Below are positions 28,100 through 36,775 of a stretch of DNA of 64,000 nt, piece after piece. The position numbers were made by a program, and so were the translations under genes. Source of the stretch: CAWDMC01 sp963803295 (GTDB taxonomy: Bacteria > Acidobacteriota > Terriglobia > UBA7540); assembly GCA_963803295.1 (NCBI GenBank), contig CAWDMC010000028.1, positions 248,001 through 312,000 on the forward strand. The letters run 5' to 3'. The first letter of the stretch is position 1; each line of letters begins with the position of its first letter. The notes beneath the pieces were generated by a model that saw nothing but the letters and a program-made list of their open reading frames with translations, did not search any database and was not told the DNA's origin.

Positions 28100-28369
28100 A
28101 GCTTTGATTCTGTTTTGTTCTCTCCAGGTTACTGGCCAAGTGGCGGGCGTGCCACTCAGCCCCCTTATCCGTTAGTCTTGCTCTTGCTTCCCCCACTCGG
28201 ACAACATAGTGGGAAGCGCGGATCGCCGGGCCACCCCGGATCGCATTCCGTTTTTGGGCATTGACCTGGGCATCTCGGCATTAGAACAGTCGGGAGCAGG
28301 AGCCGTACAGGTGCCCTAATGGGAGCTCCACTGTCGAGGTCACAGGCGAGATTTGGGAAAGGATGAAGC

Positions 28370-29404
28370 GTGAATTCACAGGTTAGTGAAGCGCTCATGC
28401 TCGTAGTGATAGCGTCGATGATAAACGCTTCCTATTGCCTGCCCATGAAGCTGAATAGGAAGTGGAGTTGGGAAAACTCCTGGTTTGCGTTCTCGCTGGT
28501 AGGCGTAGCCGTGGTTCCGACAATCATCGCCATGGCCACGGTACCCCACCTGTGGTCGATCTACACTGCGGTGCCGCCCAGAACGCTGGCCTGGATGGCC
28601 GTATGTGGTGCCGGATGGGGCGTCAACATGGTGCTGTTCGGTCTGGCCCTGGATAATATTGGCATGGCGATCGCTTTCGCGGTCAACTTAGGCACTTCGG
28701 CGGCCGCGGGCTCGCTCGTGCCCCTCATCACCCAGCATCCCGAGAAACTGGTGAGCCACCAGGGTCTCTGGATCTTCGCCGGTATTCTGATAATATTCTT
28801 GGGTGTCGCACTGTGCGGATGGGCCGGCAATCTTCGCGACGCGGGTGCCGAAAACGCGGCGGGTGAACCGCAAATTGCAGGGGCGGCACGCCGCCGTTAC
28901 CTGCGGGGTTTCTTCTACGCCTTTTCGGCCGGGTTTCTCGGTTGCATGCTGAATTTCGGACTTGCCTTCGGCGGCGGCATTGAAGAAGCAGCACGGCAGC
29001 GCGGCGCCAGCCTCGCCATGATGTCAAATGCTGTCTGGCTGCCTTGCCTCTACGCTGGATTCATACCGGGTGTGATCTACTGTTTCTTGCTGATGAAGAA
29101 AAACCGCAACACCCATAACTTGCGAGCATCGGGGACCTGGTACTACTGGGGGCTGGCAGGAAGCATGGGACTGCTTTGGTACGGCAGCATCATCCTGTAT
29201 AGCATTTCCACCATCAAACTGGGCGATCTTGGAACAGCAATAGGCTGGCCGCTGTTCCTCTCCGCCATCGTCGTCTCAAGCACGATTCTTGGTGTGGTAA
29301 TTGGCGAGTGGTCGCGGGCCGGGAAGCAGCCGTTGAGGATCATGGCGCTCGGCGTTGGCTGCCTGGTATTGGCGATAGCCGTACTGAGTCAGGCTATTCG
29401 TTAA
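28370..29404 (+). CDS. RhaT-like sugar/proton symporter
   Basis: GTG 28370 follows GGGAAAGGA. The 344-residue protein has ten predicted membrane helices and matches the L-rhamnose/proton symporter family (drug/metabolite transporter superfamily): INASYCLPMKLNRKWSWENSWFAF at the start, WGVNMVLFGLALDNIGMAIA, and GTAIGWPLFLSAIVVSSTILGVVIGEW near the end. It would bring a deoxysugar or similar monosaccharide across the inner membrane. The neighbours on both sides are URO-D-like genes; only 19 bases separate it from the downstream one. Confidence 0.88.
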   Translation: MNSQVSEALMLVVIASMINASYCLPMKLNRKWSWENSWFAFSLVGVAVVPTIIAMATVPHLWSIYTAVPPRTLAWMAVCGAGWGVNMVLFGLALDNIGMAIAFAVNLGTSAAAGSLVPLITQHPEKLVSHQGLWIFAGILIIFLGVALCGWAGNLRDAGAENAAGEPQIAGAARRRYLRGFFYAFSAGFLGCMLNFGLAFGGGIEEAARQRGASLAMMSNAVWLPCLYAGFIPGVIYCFLLMKKNRNTHNLRASGTWYYWGLAGSMGLLWYGSIILYSISTIKLGDLGTAIGWPLFLSAIVVSSTILGVVIGEWSRAGKQPLRIMALGVGCLVLAIAVLSQAIR

Positions 29405-29423
29405 GGCACTGCAGGAGTCCATT

Positions 29424-30713
29424 ATGATGAGCTCAAGAGAACGCGTTGCGCTTGCCCTTCACCATCAGGAAGCCGACCGGATTCCCATGGATCTCGGTGC
29501 CACGACGGTGACCGGAATGCATGTAAGCACGGTGTATCGACTGCGCCAAGCTCTCAAGCTGGATCCACCGGGCACGCCCGTTAAGGTGGTCGAGCCTTTC
29601 CAGATGTTAGGTGAGATTGAGCCCGATCTCGTCGAGGCCCTCGGCGCCGATTGCGTGAAACTTGCCGGAAAAGGAACTGCGTTTGGATTCGAACTCGACG
29701 GATGGAAGCCGTGGACGGCATTCGACGGAACGCCGGCGTTGGTGCCGGCAGGTTTTAACACCATTCCTGAACCCAAGGGCGATCTTCTTATGTACCCGCA
29801 GGGAGATCCCTCTGCCCCGCCGAGCGGCCGTATGCCGCAGGGCGGATTCTATTTTGACGTAATTGTCCGCCAGCCTCCAATTGATGACGATAACTTGAAG
29901 GTCGAAGACAACCTCGAAGAGAGTGGTCCGATTTCGGACCGGGAACTGGAACACCTCAAGCGCGAAGCTGAAAGGCTTTATACGCAGACAGACAAGGCGC
30001 TAGTTATCAATCTGGGCGCCACGGCTCTAGGTAATATTGCCCGCGTTCCAGGACCCTCGCTGAAATATCCGAAAGGCATTCGCGATGTCGAGGAGTGGTA
30101 CATCAGCTTGACAACGCGCCAAAGCTACATTCACGAGGTGTTCGAAAGACAAACTGAGATTAACCTTGCTAATCTCAAGAAGATCTATGAGGCTGTCGGC
30201 AACCGTGCGAGCGCCGCCTATATGACGGGCACCGACTTCGGGGCTCAGGATGGGCCTTTCATTTCACCCAAGACATATCGCAAATTGTTTTCTCCGTTCC
30301 ACAAGCTACTCAATGACTGGATTCATGAACACACTTCTTGGAGGACATTCATCCACTCTTGCGGTTCGGTCTCGGCCCTGATTGAGGACTTCATTGCAGC
30401 CGGTTTCGATGTTCTGAACCCGGTCCAGATTTCAGCGGCCGGGATGAATCCCGCCGAACTCAAGCGTAGGTTCGGCGACAGGATCTGCTTTTGGGGCGGC
30501 GGCGTGAACACTCAGCACACACTTCCCTTCGGAACTCCCCAAGAGGTGCGACGCGAGGTTCGTGACCACATCCAGGCGTTTGGGCCTGGGGGCGGCTTTG
30601 TTTTCAACGCGGTTCATAACATTCAGGCGCTAGTCCCAGTTGAAAACATAATCGCAATGTACGACGAGGCTCGGCAGTGCGGCCGCTATTCGTCGGCACC
30701 GACAAAATCCTAA
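29424..30713 (+). CDS. Uroporphyrinogen-decarboxylase-like protein (second copy)
   Basis: ATG 29424 follows CAGGAG. The 429-residue protein is a longer member of the URO-D/MtaA superfamily: SSRERVALALHHQEADRIPMD at the start, AAYMTGTDFGAQDGPFISPKTYRKLFSP in the middle, and FIHSCGSVSALIEDFIAAG with the family's H-x-C zinc-type motif, then NPVQISAAGMNP and ICFWGGGVNTQ. Such proteins act as methyltransferases in methylotrophic and O-demethylation pathways. It follows the RhaT-like gene by 19 bases and is clearly in the same transcript. Confidence 0.85.
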   Translation: MMSSRERVALALHHQEADRIPMDLGATTVTGMHVSTVYRLRQALKLDPPGTPVKVVEPFQMLGEIEPDLVEALGADCVKLAGKGTAFGFELDGWKPWTAFDGTPALVPAGFNTIPEPKGDLLMYPQGDPSAPPSGRMPQGGFYFDVIVRQPPIDDDNLKVEDNLEESGPISDRELEHLKREAERLYTQTDKALVINLGATALGNIARVPGPSLKYPKGIRDVEEWYISLTTRQSYIHEVFERQTEINLANLKKIYEAVGNRASAAYMTGTDFGAQDGPFISPKTYRKLFSPFHKLLNDWIHEHTSWRTFIHSCGSVSALIEDFIAAGFDVLNPVQISAAGMNPAELKRRFGDRICFWGGGVNTQHTLPFGTPQEVRREVRDHIQAFGPGGGFVFNAVHNIQALVPVENIIAMYDEARQCGRYSSAPTKS

Positions 30714-30932
30714 ATAAAAGTGGTTCCGCCAGGCCGCTTGAGGTCCAGTGCTCACGCCACCGCACCCAGGAGACACACCCTTACCATGTGGCGCTCCCTC
30801 AGCTCCGTTTAACCTCTCTTCAGCGGGGCGTCGTAGAGTTGATGCGATCCTTCCGTTCCATCTCGGCGCGTTCGGCGAAAATCCGTCGGCACGCCAACCT
30901 GCAATACTCCACTTCCAACCGGAGGGCGCTCG

Positions 30933-33155
30933 ATGAGGAAAAGACAACTCAGTGGCTTTTGTGGTCTGGCACTTCTGGTTTTTTTTGTTTCCGCCGTGAG
31001 CATGGCTAACGATGTCGCTCCCAAAGTTGACTTTAGCTATGCCTTTGGCACACCCCATCGCCTTACCGTGGCCCTCCCTGACAGTAGCAACAAGACCCTG
31101 CTCGACGCCTCTGCGGGAAAACTGGAGATGTCCTGGACGTATGAGAACCTGATTTACTACTCCTTTAAGTCCTACCTATACCCAAAGACAGATTGGAAGG
31201 TAGTCATCCAGCCCTTGATCGAGGGGCATCCTTTTGCCCGAAGTACCTGGGAACGTTCCGGAGGCTTCCTGCCTATCCTTCGGAACACCTACCAGGATAG
31301 TGACGCAACCGTTGTTCTGGAGGTAGCCGGCGGGGATACCGCCGCCGTCACTAGCATCATTCTTGCCAATACGAGCAGCCATAAGCAGAACATCACACTG
31401 CGCTGTGAGGTTCCGGGTGCATGGACTGGCTATAACCCCGCCTGGGTAGATAGAGAAGCAGCAGCGGATCATTTGCTGGCCGGCTGGAAATGGCGGGCGG
31501 ATCAAGTTGTGGTCCTGGGGATGGGGGCTGATTCCTACCCGCTGACTGAGAGCACCGTCTTGAACATGAAGTGGGAACTCAAACCCGGAGAACGTCGACA
31601 GGCATGGATGGTCCGGCCTTACAAGAACGAGGAGGCGGATGTCGAACTATTGCGCCGAAGGGACTGGGGCCTAGAACTTGAACACGCGAGAAAGGAATGG
31701 CTCGATTTGATCGACCGGGCCAGCCACGTGCATATACCGGATGTTGGTGTGGGCAACGCCTTCTATGCTTGCCTCGCGGACCTCTTTATCATGCGCGAGC
31801 CGGTTGCCGGCGGCTACATTGCTACCGTGCCCGGTACGGAAGTATATAGAGCCGCTCCCAATCCGATCGAGACGGCCATCACTGCGGTCGCCCTCGACCA
31901 GATAGGGCTTCATTATCTGGCCGAGCTGGGATACCGGATTAATCTTGACATCCAGGATCCGAACGGCGACTGGACAGAGCCCAAGTACTGGTCGCATTTG
32001 ATATGGGGGACGTCGGGATTCAAAGCCTGGGCGGTGATGGAACACTATCAGCTCAGCGGTGACACTGCCTTCTTGGAACGGCGCTATCCGCAGATGTTGG
32101 CTTCTTCACGGTGGCAGGAAAAGCAGCGCAGCCACACCCGTGTTGCCGGCACTGACAGCCAACGCCCCCTAACTTATGGGCTGATGCCGCGCGGCATGGG
32201 AGACGCAGGCCTGATGGACGGAGACGACATGTATGGAGTCTTCTACGCCTGGAATATCTGGGCCGTTTACGCCGATAAGCTCGCCCTGGACGCTGCACGC
32301 ATACTGAACAAGACGAATGACACTCAAGAACTGGATGGCATCTACTCACGCGCCAAAGATGATCTGCTGGCGTCCCTCCGCCGCGGAGCAATCACGGAAA
32401 GCGACGGAACGCGATGGATCTCTGCTGTCCCGGGCAAGGCCACTGGCAGCCGGTATGGCGTTCTGAATGCCCTGGTTCCGACGGCGTTACTTGCCCCTTC
32501 GGACCCATTGGTTGGGGGCACGTTAAGTTACATCGAACGGAACTTGAGCCCTGGCGGAATCCCCATCCACACCGGGTGGATGAAAGACGGCATGTGGGTG
32601 GCAATTACGCTAGACAACTTCGCTGAGGCCCATCTGGCCCGCGACGAAGGAGACGTTGCCTCCAAACTGCTGTACGCCACCCTCAACCACGGAACGCCCC
32701 TCTATACCTGGTGTGAAGAGCGGGGACAAGAGCCTGGAACACAGAAAACCAGCGGAGACCGCCAACATTTGTGGACCCCGGTTGCCGTGGTGCGCTTTCT
32801 ACGTGATGCCTTGGTCATGGAGCAGGACGACCAGTTGCATCTCGCCCGTGGCATCGATCGGAGCTGGCTGAGTTCCGGAAAGGCTGTAGGGATTGACAAT
32901 GCTCCAACCCACTTTGGACTGGTGTCCTACCAATTCTCGCTCGATCAAGCAAATTCGGAAATCACGGGTGAGATCAACTTTCCCCAGAATGCAAGCCTTC
33001 ACAAGGCGATTTTGCATTGCCGATTGCCGCAAGATCTCAAGGTGACAGCGGTAAACAGAGATTCGCACGCCTACGTGTCGAGCAATGGAACGACTCTGGA
33101 ATGGGACAGTCCTCGAGGCCTGATTCGCTTTGAAGCACAAGTGAAAGAGAGATAG
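30933..33155 (+). CDS. Exported (alpha/alpha)6 six-hairpin glycosidase-like protein
   Basis: The 740-residue protein starts at ATG 30933 behind GGAGGG, with a signal peptide (MRKRQLSGFCGLALLVFFVS). An N-terminal beta-sandwich (about 30-240) precedes a helical toroid (about 250-620) with acidic residues in DIQDPNGDWTEPKYWSH, GDAGLMDGDDMYG and TWCEERGQEPG. The fold and arrangement resemble GH78-type alpha-rhamnosidases and related six-hairpin families, which fits the RhaT-like transporter upstream, but I cannot place it in one family. Likely role: periplasmic or extracellular release of the sugar the transporter takes up. Confidence 0.65.
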   Translation: MRKRQLSGFCGLALLVFFVSAVSMANDVAPKVDFSYAFGTPHRLTVALPDSSNKTLLDASAGKLEMSWTYENLIYYSFKSYLYPKTDWKVVIQPLIEGHPFARSTWERSGGFLPILRNTYQDSDATVVLEVAGGDTAAVTSIILANTSSHKQNITLRCEVPGAWTGYNPAWVDREAAADHLLAGWKWRADQVVVLGMGADSYPLTESTVLNMKWELKPGERRQAWMVRPYKNEEADVELLRRRDWGLELEHARKEWLDLIDRASHVHIPDVGVGNAFYACLADLFIMREPVAGGYIATVPGTEVYRAAPNPIETAITAVALDQIGLHYLAELGYRINLDIQDPNGDWTEPKYWSHLIWGTSGFKAWAVMEHYQLSGDTAFLERRYPQMLASSRWQEKQRSHTRVAGTDSQRPLTYGLMPRGMGDAGLMDGDDMYGVFYAWNIWAVYADKLALDAARILNKTNDTQELDGIYSRAKDDLLASLRRGAITESDGTRWISAVPGKATGSRYGVLNALVPTALLAPSDPLVGGTLSYIERNLSPGGIPIHTGWMKDGMWVAITLDNFAEAHLARDEGDVASKLLYATLNHGTPLYTWCEERGQEPGTQKTSGDRQHLWTPVAVVRFLRDALVMEQDDQLHLARGIDRSWLSSGKAVGIDNAPTHFGLVSYQFSLDQANSEITGEINFPQNASLHKAILHCRLPQDLKVTAVNRDSHAYVSSNGTTLEWDSPRGLIRFEAQVKER

Positions 33156-33166
33156 GTTGAGCCTCC

Positions 33167-36100
33167 CTATTGCCGGATAACTATTACGACCGGATTCCAA
33201 ATGACCGGATCCGAGGCGATTCGACCGGAGTGTTTAGCAATAAATCGAATTCGATCGCCCCCAGCCACTTTGAGATTCTCCACCTTGTATTCGATGGTCT
33301 TCGCAAACTCGGGCTGGATCTCTGCCCAATTCTCGGCGGGCCAAATCGGCTTGTCATTGTGCAGAATTCGCGCCTGGATTGTGCACCCGTTCTCCGCACT
33401 CGGATCCTTCCGTATAGATCCCTTGACCGTTAGCGTAGCGTGGGCGGGCGCGACAAAGGTGCGTGATACATCTGACTGTGCGCCCGGTTGCATCCAAATC
33501 CTGCCGATTGTGGCCATTCCGGAGCCCACCCACCGGCCCTCATAGCCGCCATTATCCCAACGCATATCCCGAAAGGCAGCGCTCCGCACTGATTCCTCGT
33601 ACCTCCATTGCTCCGCCCCTTGAGTGGGACTGTAGCCGCCAAGCGCCGTATAAGTTTCCGGGTCGCCTGCAGTTGGTTCGGCCGGTACCGAGGCGCTGCG
33701 ATTGCCATCGCCATCAACGGTTCGAACTTCGTATAAATGGTCGACGTGTTCTCTGGCGTTGTTCTTGTAGTCAAAGAAAAACGATCCGATCGCCGTTTTA
33801 CCGATCACGGCGCCGTCTTTCAAGACTTCATAGTGGGATACCCAATTGTCGTCGCGGCCAGGCTCCCAGCTAATCTCAACTCCTTGAGTGCCAAGGTTCG
33901 TTCCCAACCGCTTGCGGACCTTTCCTGGCGCGGTCGGAGGTGTCCTGTCGGTTCCAGAACCAGGGTAATTGGGAAGATTTAAGAAGATCAACTCGCCGGG
34001 TTCGACCCGCGCGAACTCAAGACCCGACTCCATCAGGTCCCTACCTGACCTTCTGGCCTTGTAACTTGAATGTGCGCAACGAACATCGTAAAACTCGTCC
34101 GGCTTGAGTCCACGCGGGTCCACAACGGCCGGCTTACCGGAGCCCGGATCGAGATGCAGCGGATTTGCCAGTTCCACGTATTTGAACCCCATGGCGTCCA
34201 CGTAGCCCTTGCTGGTATCGAGATCTGCCGAGGCCAGGGAAGCTCCATCTTCGGCGCGCACCACCGAGAGGCTGTAGACACCGGCGGCGTTGCGATTCGC
34301 GTACAGGCCGAGGTGGGTTATAACGAGGACGTCGTTCACAACCTGAATCGCCATGCCCCAATATTGCCCTTTCACGGGATGATCGCGGCCGAGCTTCTCT
34401 ATTAAGGTCACATACGATCTCGGCTCCCCGCCAACCGAGTACTTGAAATTCAGGGGCCCATACGCCTCTCCGGGGACACCATAATAACGATATTCATGGT
34501 CAACCGGGTCCTCGTAAACCCCAGTATCGATGCGCGCCACGTCTGTCGTGGTCACTCTACACATGCCCCAAGTATGACCGTAGTAGGTGTCCGCGTCAGT
34601 GCGTTCCTTGGGCCTGCAAATGAGGTAGTAGGTGGGACCCAATTTGGCGTGCTTGGCGATGATCACCCCCTTCGTACTCGTGCGATCCATCCGCTGGAAA
34701 TACCAGATCGGGTCGTCGTTCCGCGCGCCGGGCCGGAATACATGGCTCCAGCGCCCTGCCACGCCTTGCGCGACCAGGTAGTGATAGATCTCCCAATCCT
34801 TCCGAATAGCTTCAAGGTCGGGTCCATCGCCGGGATCACGATACCAGCACGGATCCAGGCAAAGGTGGACGCGATCACTCGCAGCATTGTAGAAGGTGTG
34901 GTCAAAGTCAGTCACGTTATGGTACTTGTCAGGAGGCACCAAAAGCGACGTATAGTATCCGCTGTATGGGCCTACGCCTCCGTCGGTGTATTCACCCGAC
35001 TCGGCGAGGCGGGCCATGTCATAGCTGATCCAGCGGCCGCCGCCATAGCAGGCGTCTACTGCGGATGCTTTATAGGCCTCTTTGAAGCCCTGAATCAACC
35101 CGCGGAAGTACTGGTCGGAGTCCAGATAACCAGTGTCGGTAGCACTGACGGCCGGCGCGATATCATAGCGCCACTGGAAGTCGCCCCACTCCGCCACGCT
35201 TCTATCGAGGAGCCGGCGCTGCCAGTCCGCGGTCGCTCTGATCGATTGCTCGAGAACGTCCTGTTTCCGGTCTTCCGGAGAATGTGCTCGATTCGCAATC
35301 ACCCAGTCAGGGTGCTCTTGCCCGACCTGGGAATCAGGAGTGGCGAGAAAGGTAGGATACCAAAGCGCCCATTTGATGCCATGCTTGGCAAGGAATTGAT
35401 TTGCCAAACGCCAGTCGGGAGCATTCCAGCTTCCCCATTTGTCGTACCAGCCGGCGTCATCCCACAGAATGTCACCACCGGTTTCTCTCAGTAGTTCGGT
35501 GTAACGAAGGTCAAGCGCCAAGCGCCTTCCCCAGTTATCGGCGCTTGGTTTACCGCCTGCACCTACCCAGGGTTCAGGCCAGTCCACTGCCCACCGGGCC
35601 TTTGCAAAGTAATCCGGATTGGTCAGTTCCCAGAGATATTGATACTGCCAATCAAGGAGCAGGTTTCCCATGGCATCCAGGTCGCCTACATAGGCGCCCG
35701 TGAAGGCTTTCGGCGTCTCTATGCTCTCGTTTGGTTTTAGCTCTCTCTTGTAACCCGCTACTGCGAGCGACAGGTTAACGGGTTTACCGTTGTAGTTTCC
35801 CGTCTTCAGTGCCCAATGACCGAGGTAGTCCCATCCGACCATGATCCCTTCATTGAGCTGAGAATGATGCAATACCAGCAGGGGCAGATGTGCGCTGTAA
35901 CTCAACCCGCGTGGGCCGGTGTCGGATGGGTCGTACGAATCGAACACGCGGGAGTAGGTGGCGCTCACCTTGTCCCGCTTCAGTAATTGAGCGCCATTAA
36001 AGGCGCCTCCGCCTGTCATGTAATAAAGATCGAGCTTATCCGTCTCCGCAGAAAGTACGGTTGACTCAAGAAAGCCAGGATTGCCGATGAGAATGGGCTG

Positions 36101-36562
36101 GCTTGAATAGTTCGAAATCGTAAGCCACTCGCGAATAACGGGAGTTCCCGGGAAAGCGACATAGTGTTTGATAACCTGCAAGCGCCCGTGCTGTAATTTC
36201 AGATCCAGTTGCAGCTCGCCCTGCGAGAGTTGCCGTGATTCCTCCCCGCCGAGGGTCCAGCCGCCGCTATCACCGGTGATTTCGTTCCCGTCGACTGTCA
36301 GCCGGATTTCACTTGAAATCGCAGCGCCTTGAATGTATTCACGGCCAGAACGCTTGTTCTTGAAAGAAATCTGGGCTAGCCGGCCGTCCTTGAGCGAGAC
36401 GATCCTTTCTACCTCTGATGTACCGATAACCCAGCGGTCCGCCTCAGGCCGAATATAACCGTCGCGGCTCTCCAAGACCTGAGCCGCAGGCTCGCGGCCT
36501 GAAATAGCCGAAATCGCCCCCACGCCCAGAACTGTTGTTTCCAGAAATCTCCGGCGATCCAT
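33167..36562 (-). CDS. Tat-exported clan GH-D glycosidase with Fn3 and CBM-like domains
   Basis: The 1131-residue protein begins with a twin-arginine signal (MDRRRFLETT). A GH36-like N-terminal sandwich (40-310) and a (beta/alpha)8 barrel (about 320-620) follow; the barrel shows DAGWYDKWGSWNAPDWR, FQWRYDIAP (candidate nucleophile Asp), DACYGGGRWISYDMAR (equivalent of the GCSGGG block) and a following ESGEYTDGG. Beyond residue 860 come an Fn3-like module (PPTAPGKVRKR, VSHYEVLKDGAVIG) and a C-terminal beta-sandwich that may bind carbohydrate. It is larger than ordinary alpha-galactosidases, so specificity may differ. It lies third in a row of related enzymes. Confidence 0.75.
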   Translation of the reverse strand: MDRRRFLETTVLGVGAISAISGREPAAQVLESRDGYIRPEADRWVIGTSEVERIVSLKDGRLAQISFKNKRSGREYIQGAAISSEIRLTVDGNEITGDSGGWTLGGEESRQLSQGELQLDLKLQHGRLQVIKHYVAFPGTPVIREWLTISNYSSQPILIGNPGFLESTVLSAETDKLDLYYMTGGGAFNGAQLLKRDKVSATYSRVFDSYDPSDTGPRGLSYSAHLPLLVLHHSQLNEGIMVGWDYLGHWALKTGNYNGKPVNLSLAVAGYKRELKPNESIETPKAFTGAYVGDLDAMGNLLLDWQYQYLWELTNPDYFAKARWAVDWPEPWVGAGGKPSADNWGRRLALDLRYTELLRETGGDILWDDAGWYDKWGSWNAPDWRLANQFLAKHGIKWALWYPTFLATPDSQVGQEHPDWVIANRAHSPEDRKQDVLEQSIRATADWQRRLLDRSVAEWGDFQWRYDIAPAVSATDTGYLDSDQYFRGLIQGFKEAYKASAVDACYGGGRWISYDMARLAESGEYTDGGVGPYSGYYTSLLVPPDKYHNVTDFDHTFYNAASDRVHLCLDPCWYRDPGDGPDLEAIRKDWEIYHYLVAQGVAGRWSHVFRPGARNDDPIWYFQRMDRTSTKGVIIAKHAKLGPTYYLICRPKERTDADTYYGHTWGMCRVTTTDVARIDTGVYEDPVDHEYRYYGVPGEAYGPLNFKYSVGGEPRSYVTLIEKLGRDHPVKGQYWGMAIQVVNDVLVITHLGLYANRNAAGVYSLSVVRAEDGASLASADLDTSKGYVDAMGFKYVELANPLHLDPGSGKPAVVDPRGLKPDEFYDVRCAHSSYKARRSGRDLMESGLEFARVEPGELIFLNLPNYPGSGTDRTPPTAPGKVRKRLGTNLGTQGVEISWEPGRDDNWVSHYEVLKDGAVIGKTAIGSFFFDYKNNAREHVDHLYEVRTVDGDGNRSASVPAEPTAGDPETYTALGGYSPTQGAEQWRYEESVRSAAFRDMRWDNGGYEGRWVGSGMATIGRIWMQPGAQSDVSRTFVAPAHATLTVKGSIRKDPSAENGCTIQARILHNDKPIWPAENWAEIQPEFAKTIEYKVENLKVAGGDRIRFIAKHSGRIASDPVIWNPVVIVIRQ

Positions 36563-36775
36563 GAGTCCTCCCGGCTAACGATTGCGGATGCCATAAGATG
36601 GTTCGATCACCCCTGGCGCCCGCCTCGTTTGGCAGGGAAGTCGCTGCGGGATGACACACAAGCAAGCCTCAGCCTCCTTGCCTGCGAGGTACAGGCCAGG
36701 GCGGCGCAGCAGAATCGCGGATCGGAGGCTTCCGTCGGGATAGATCCAAACTACTTAGCCCGGAAAACGAGTAGC

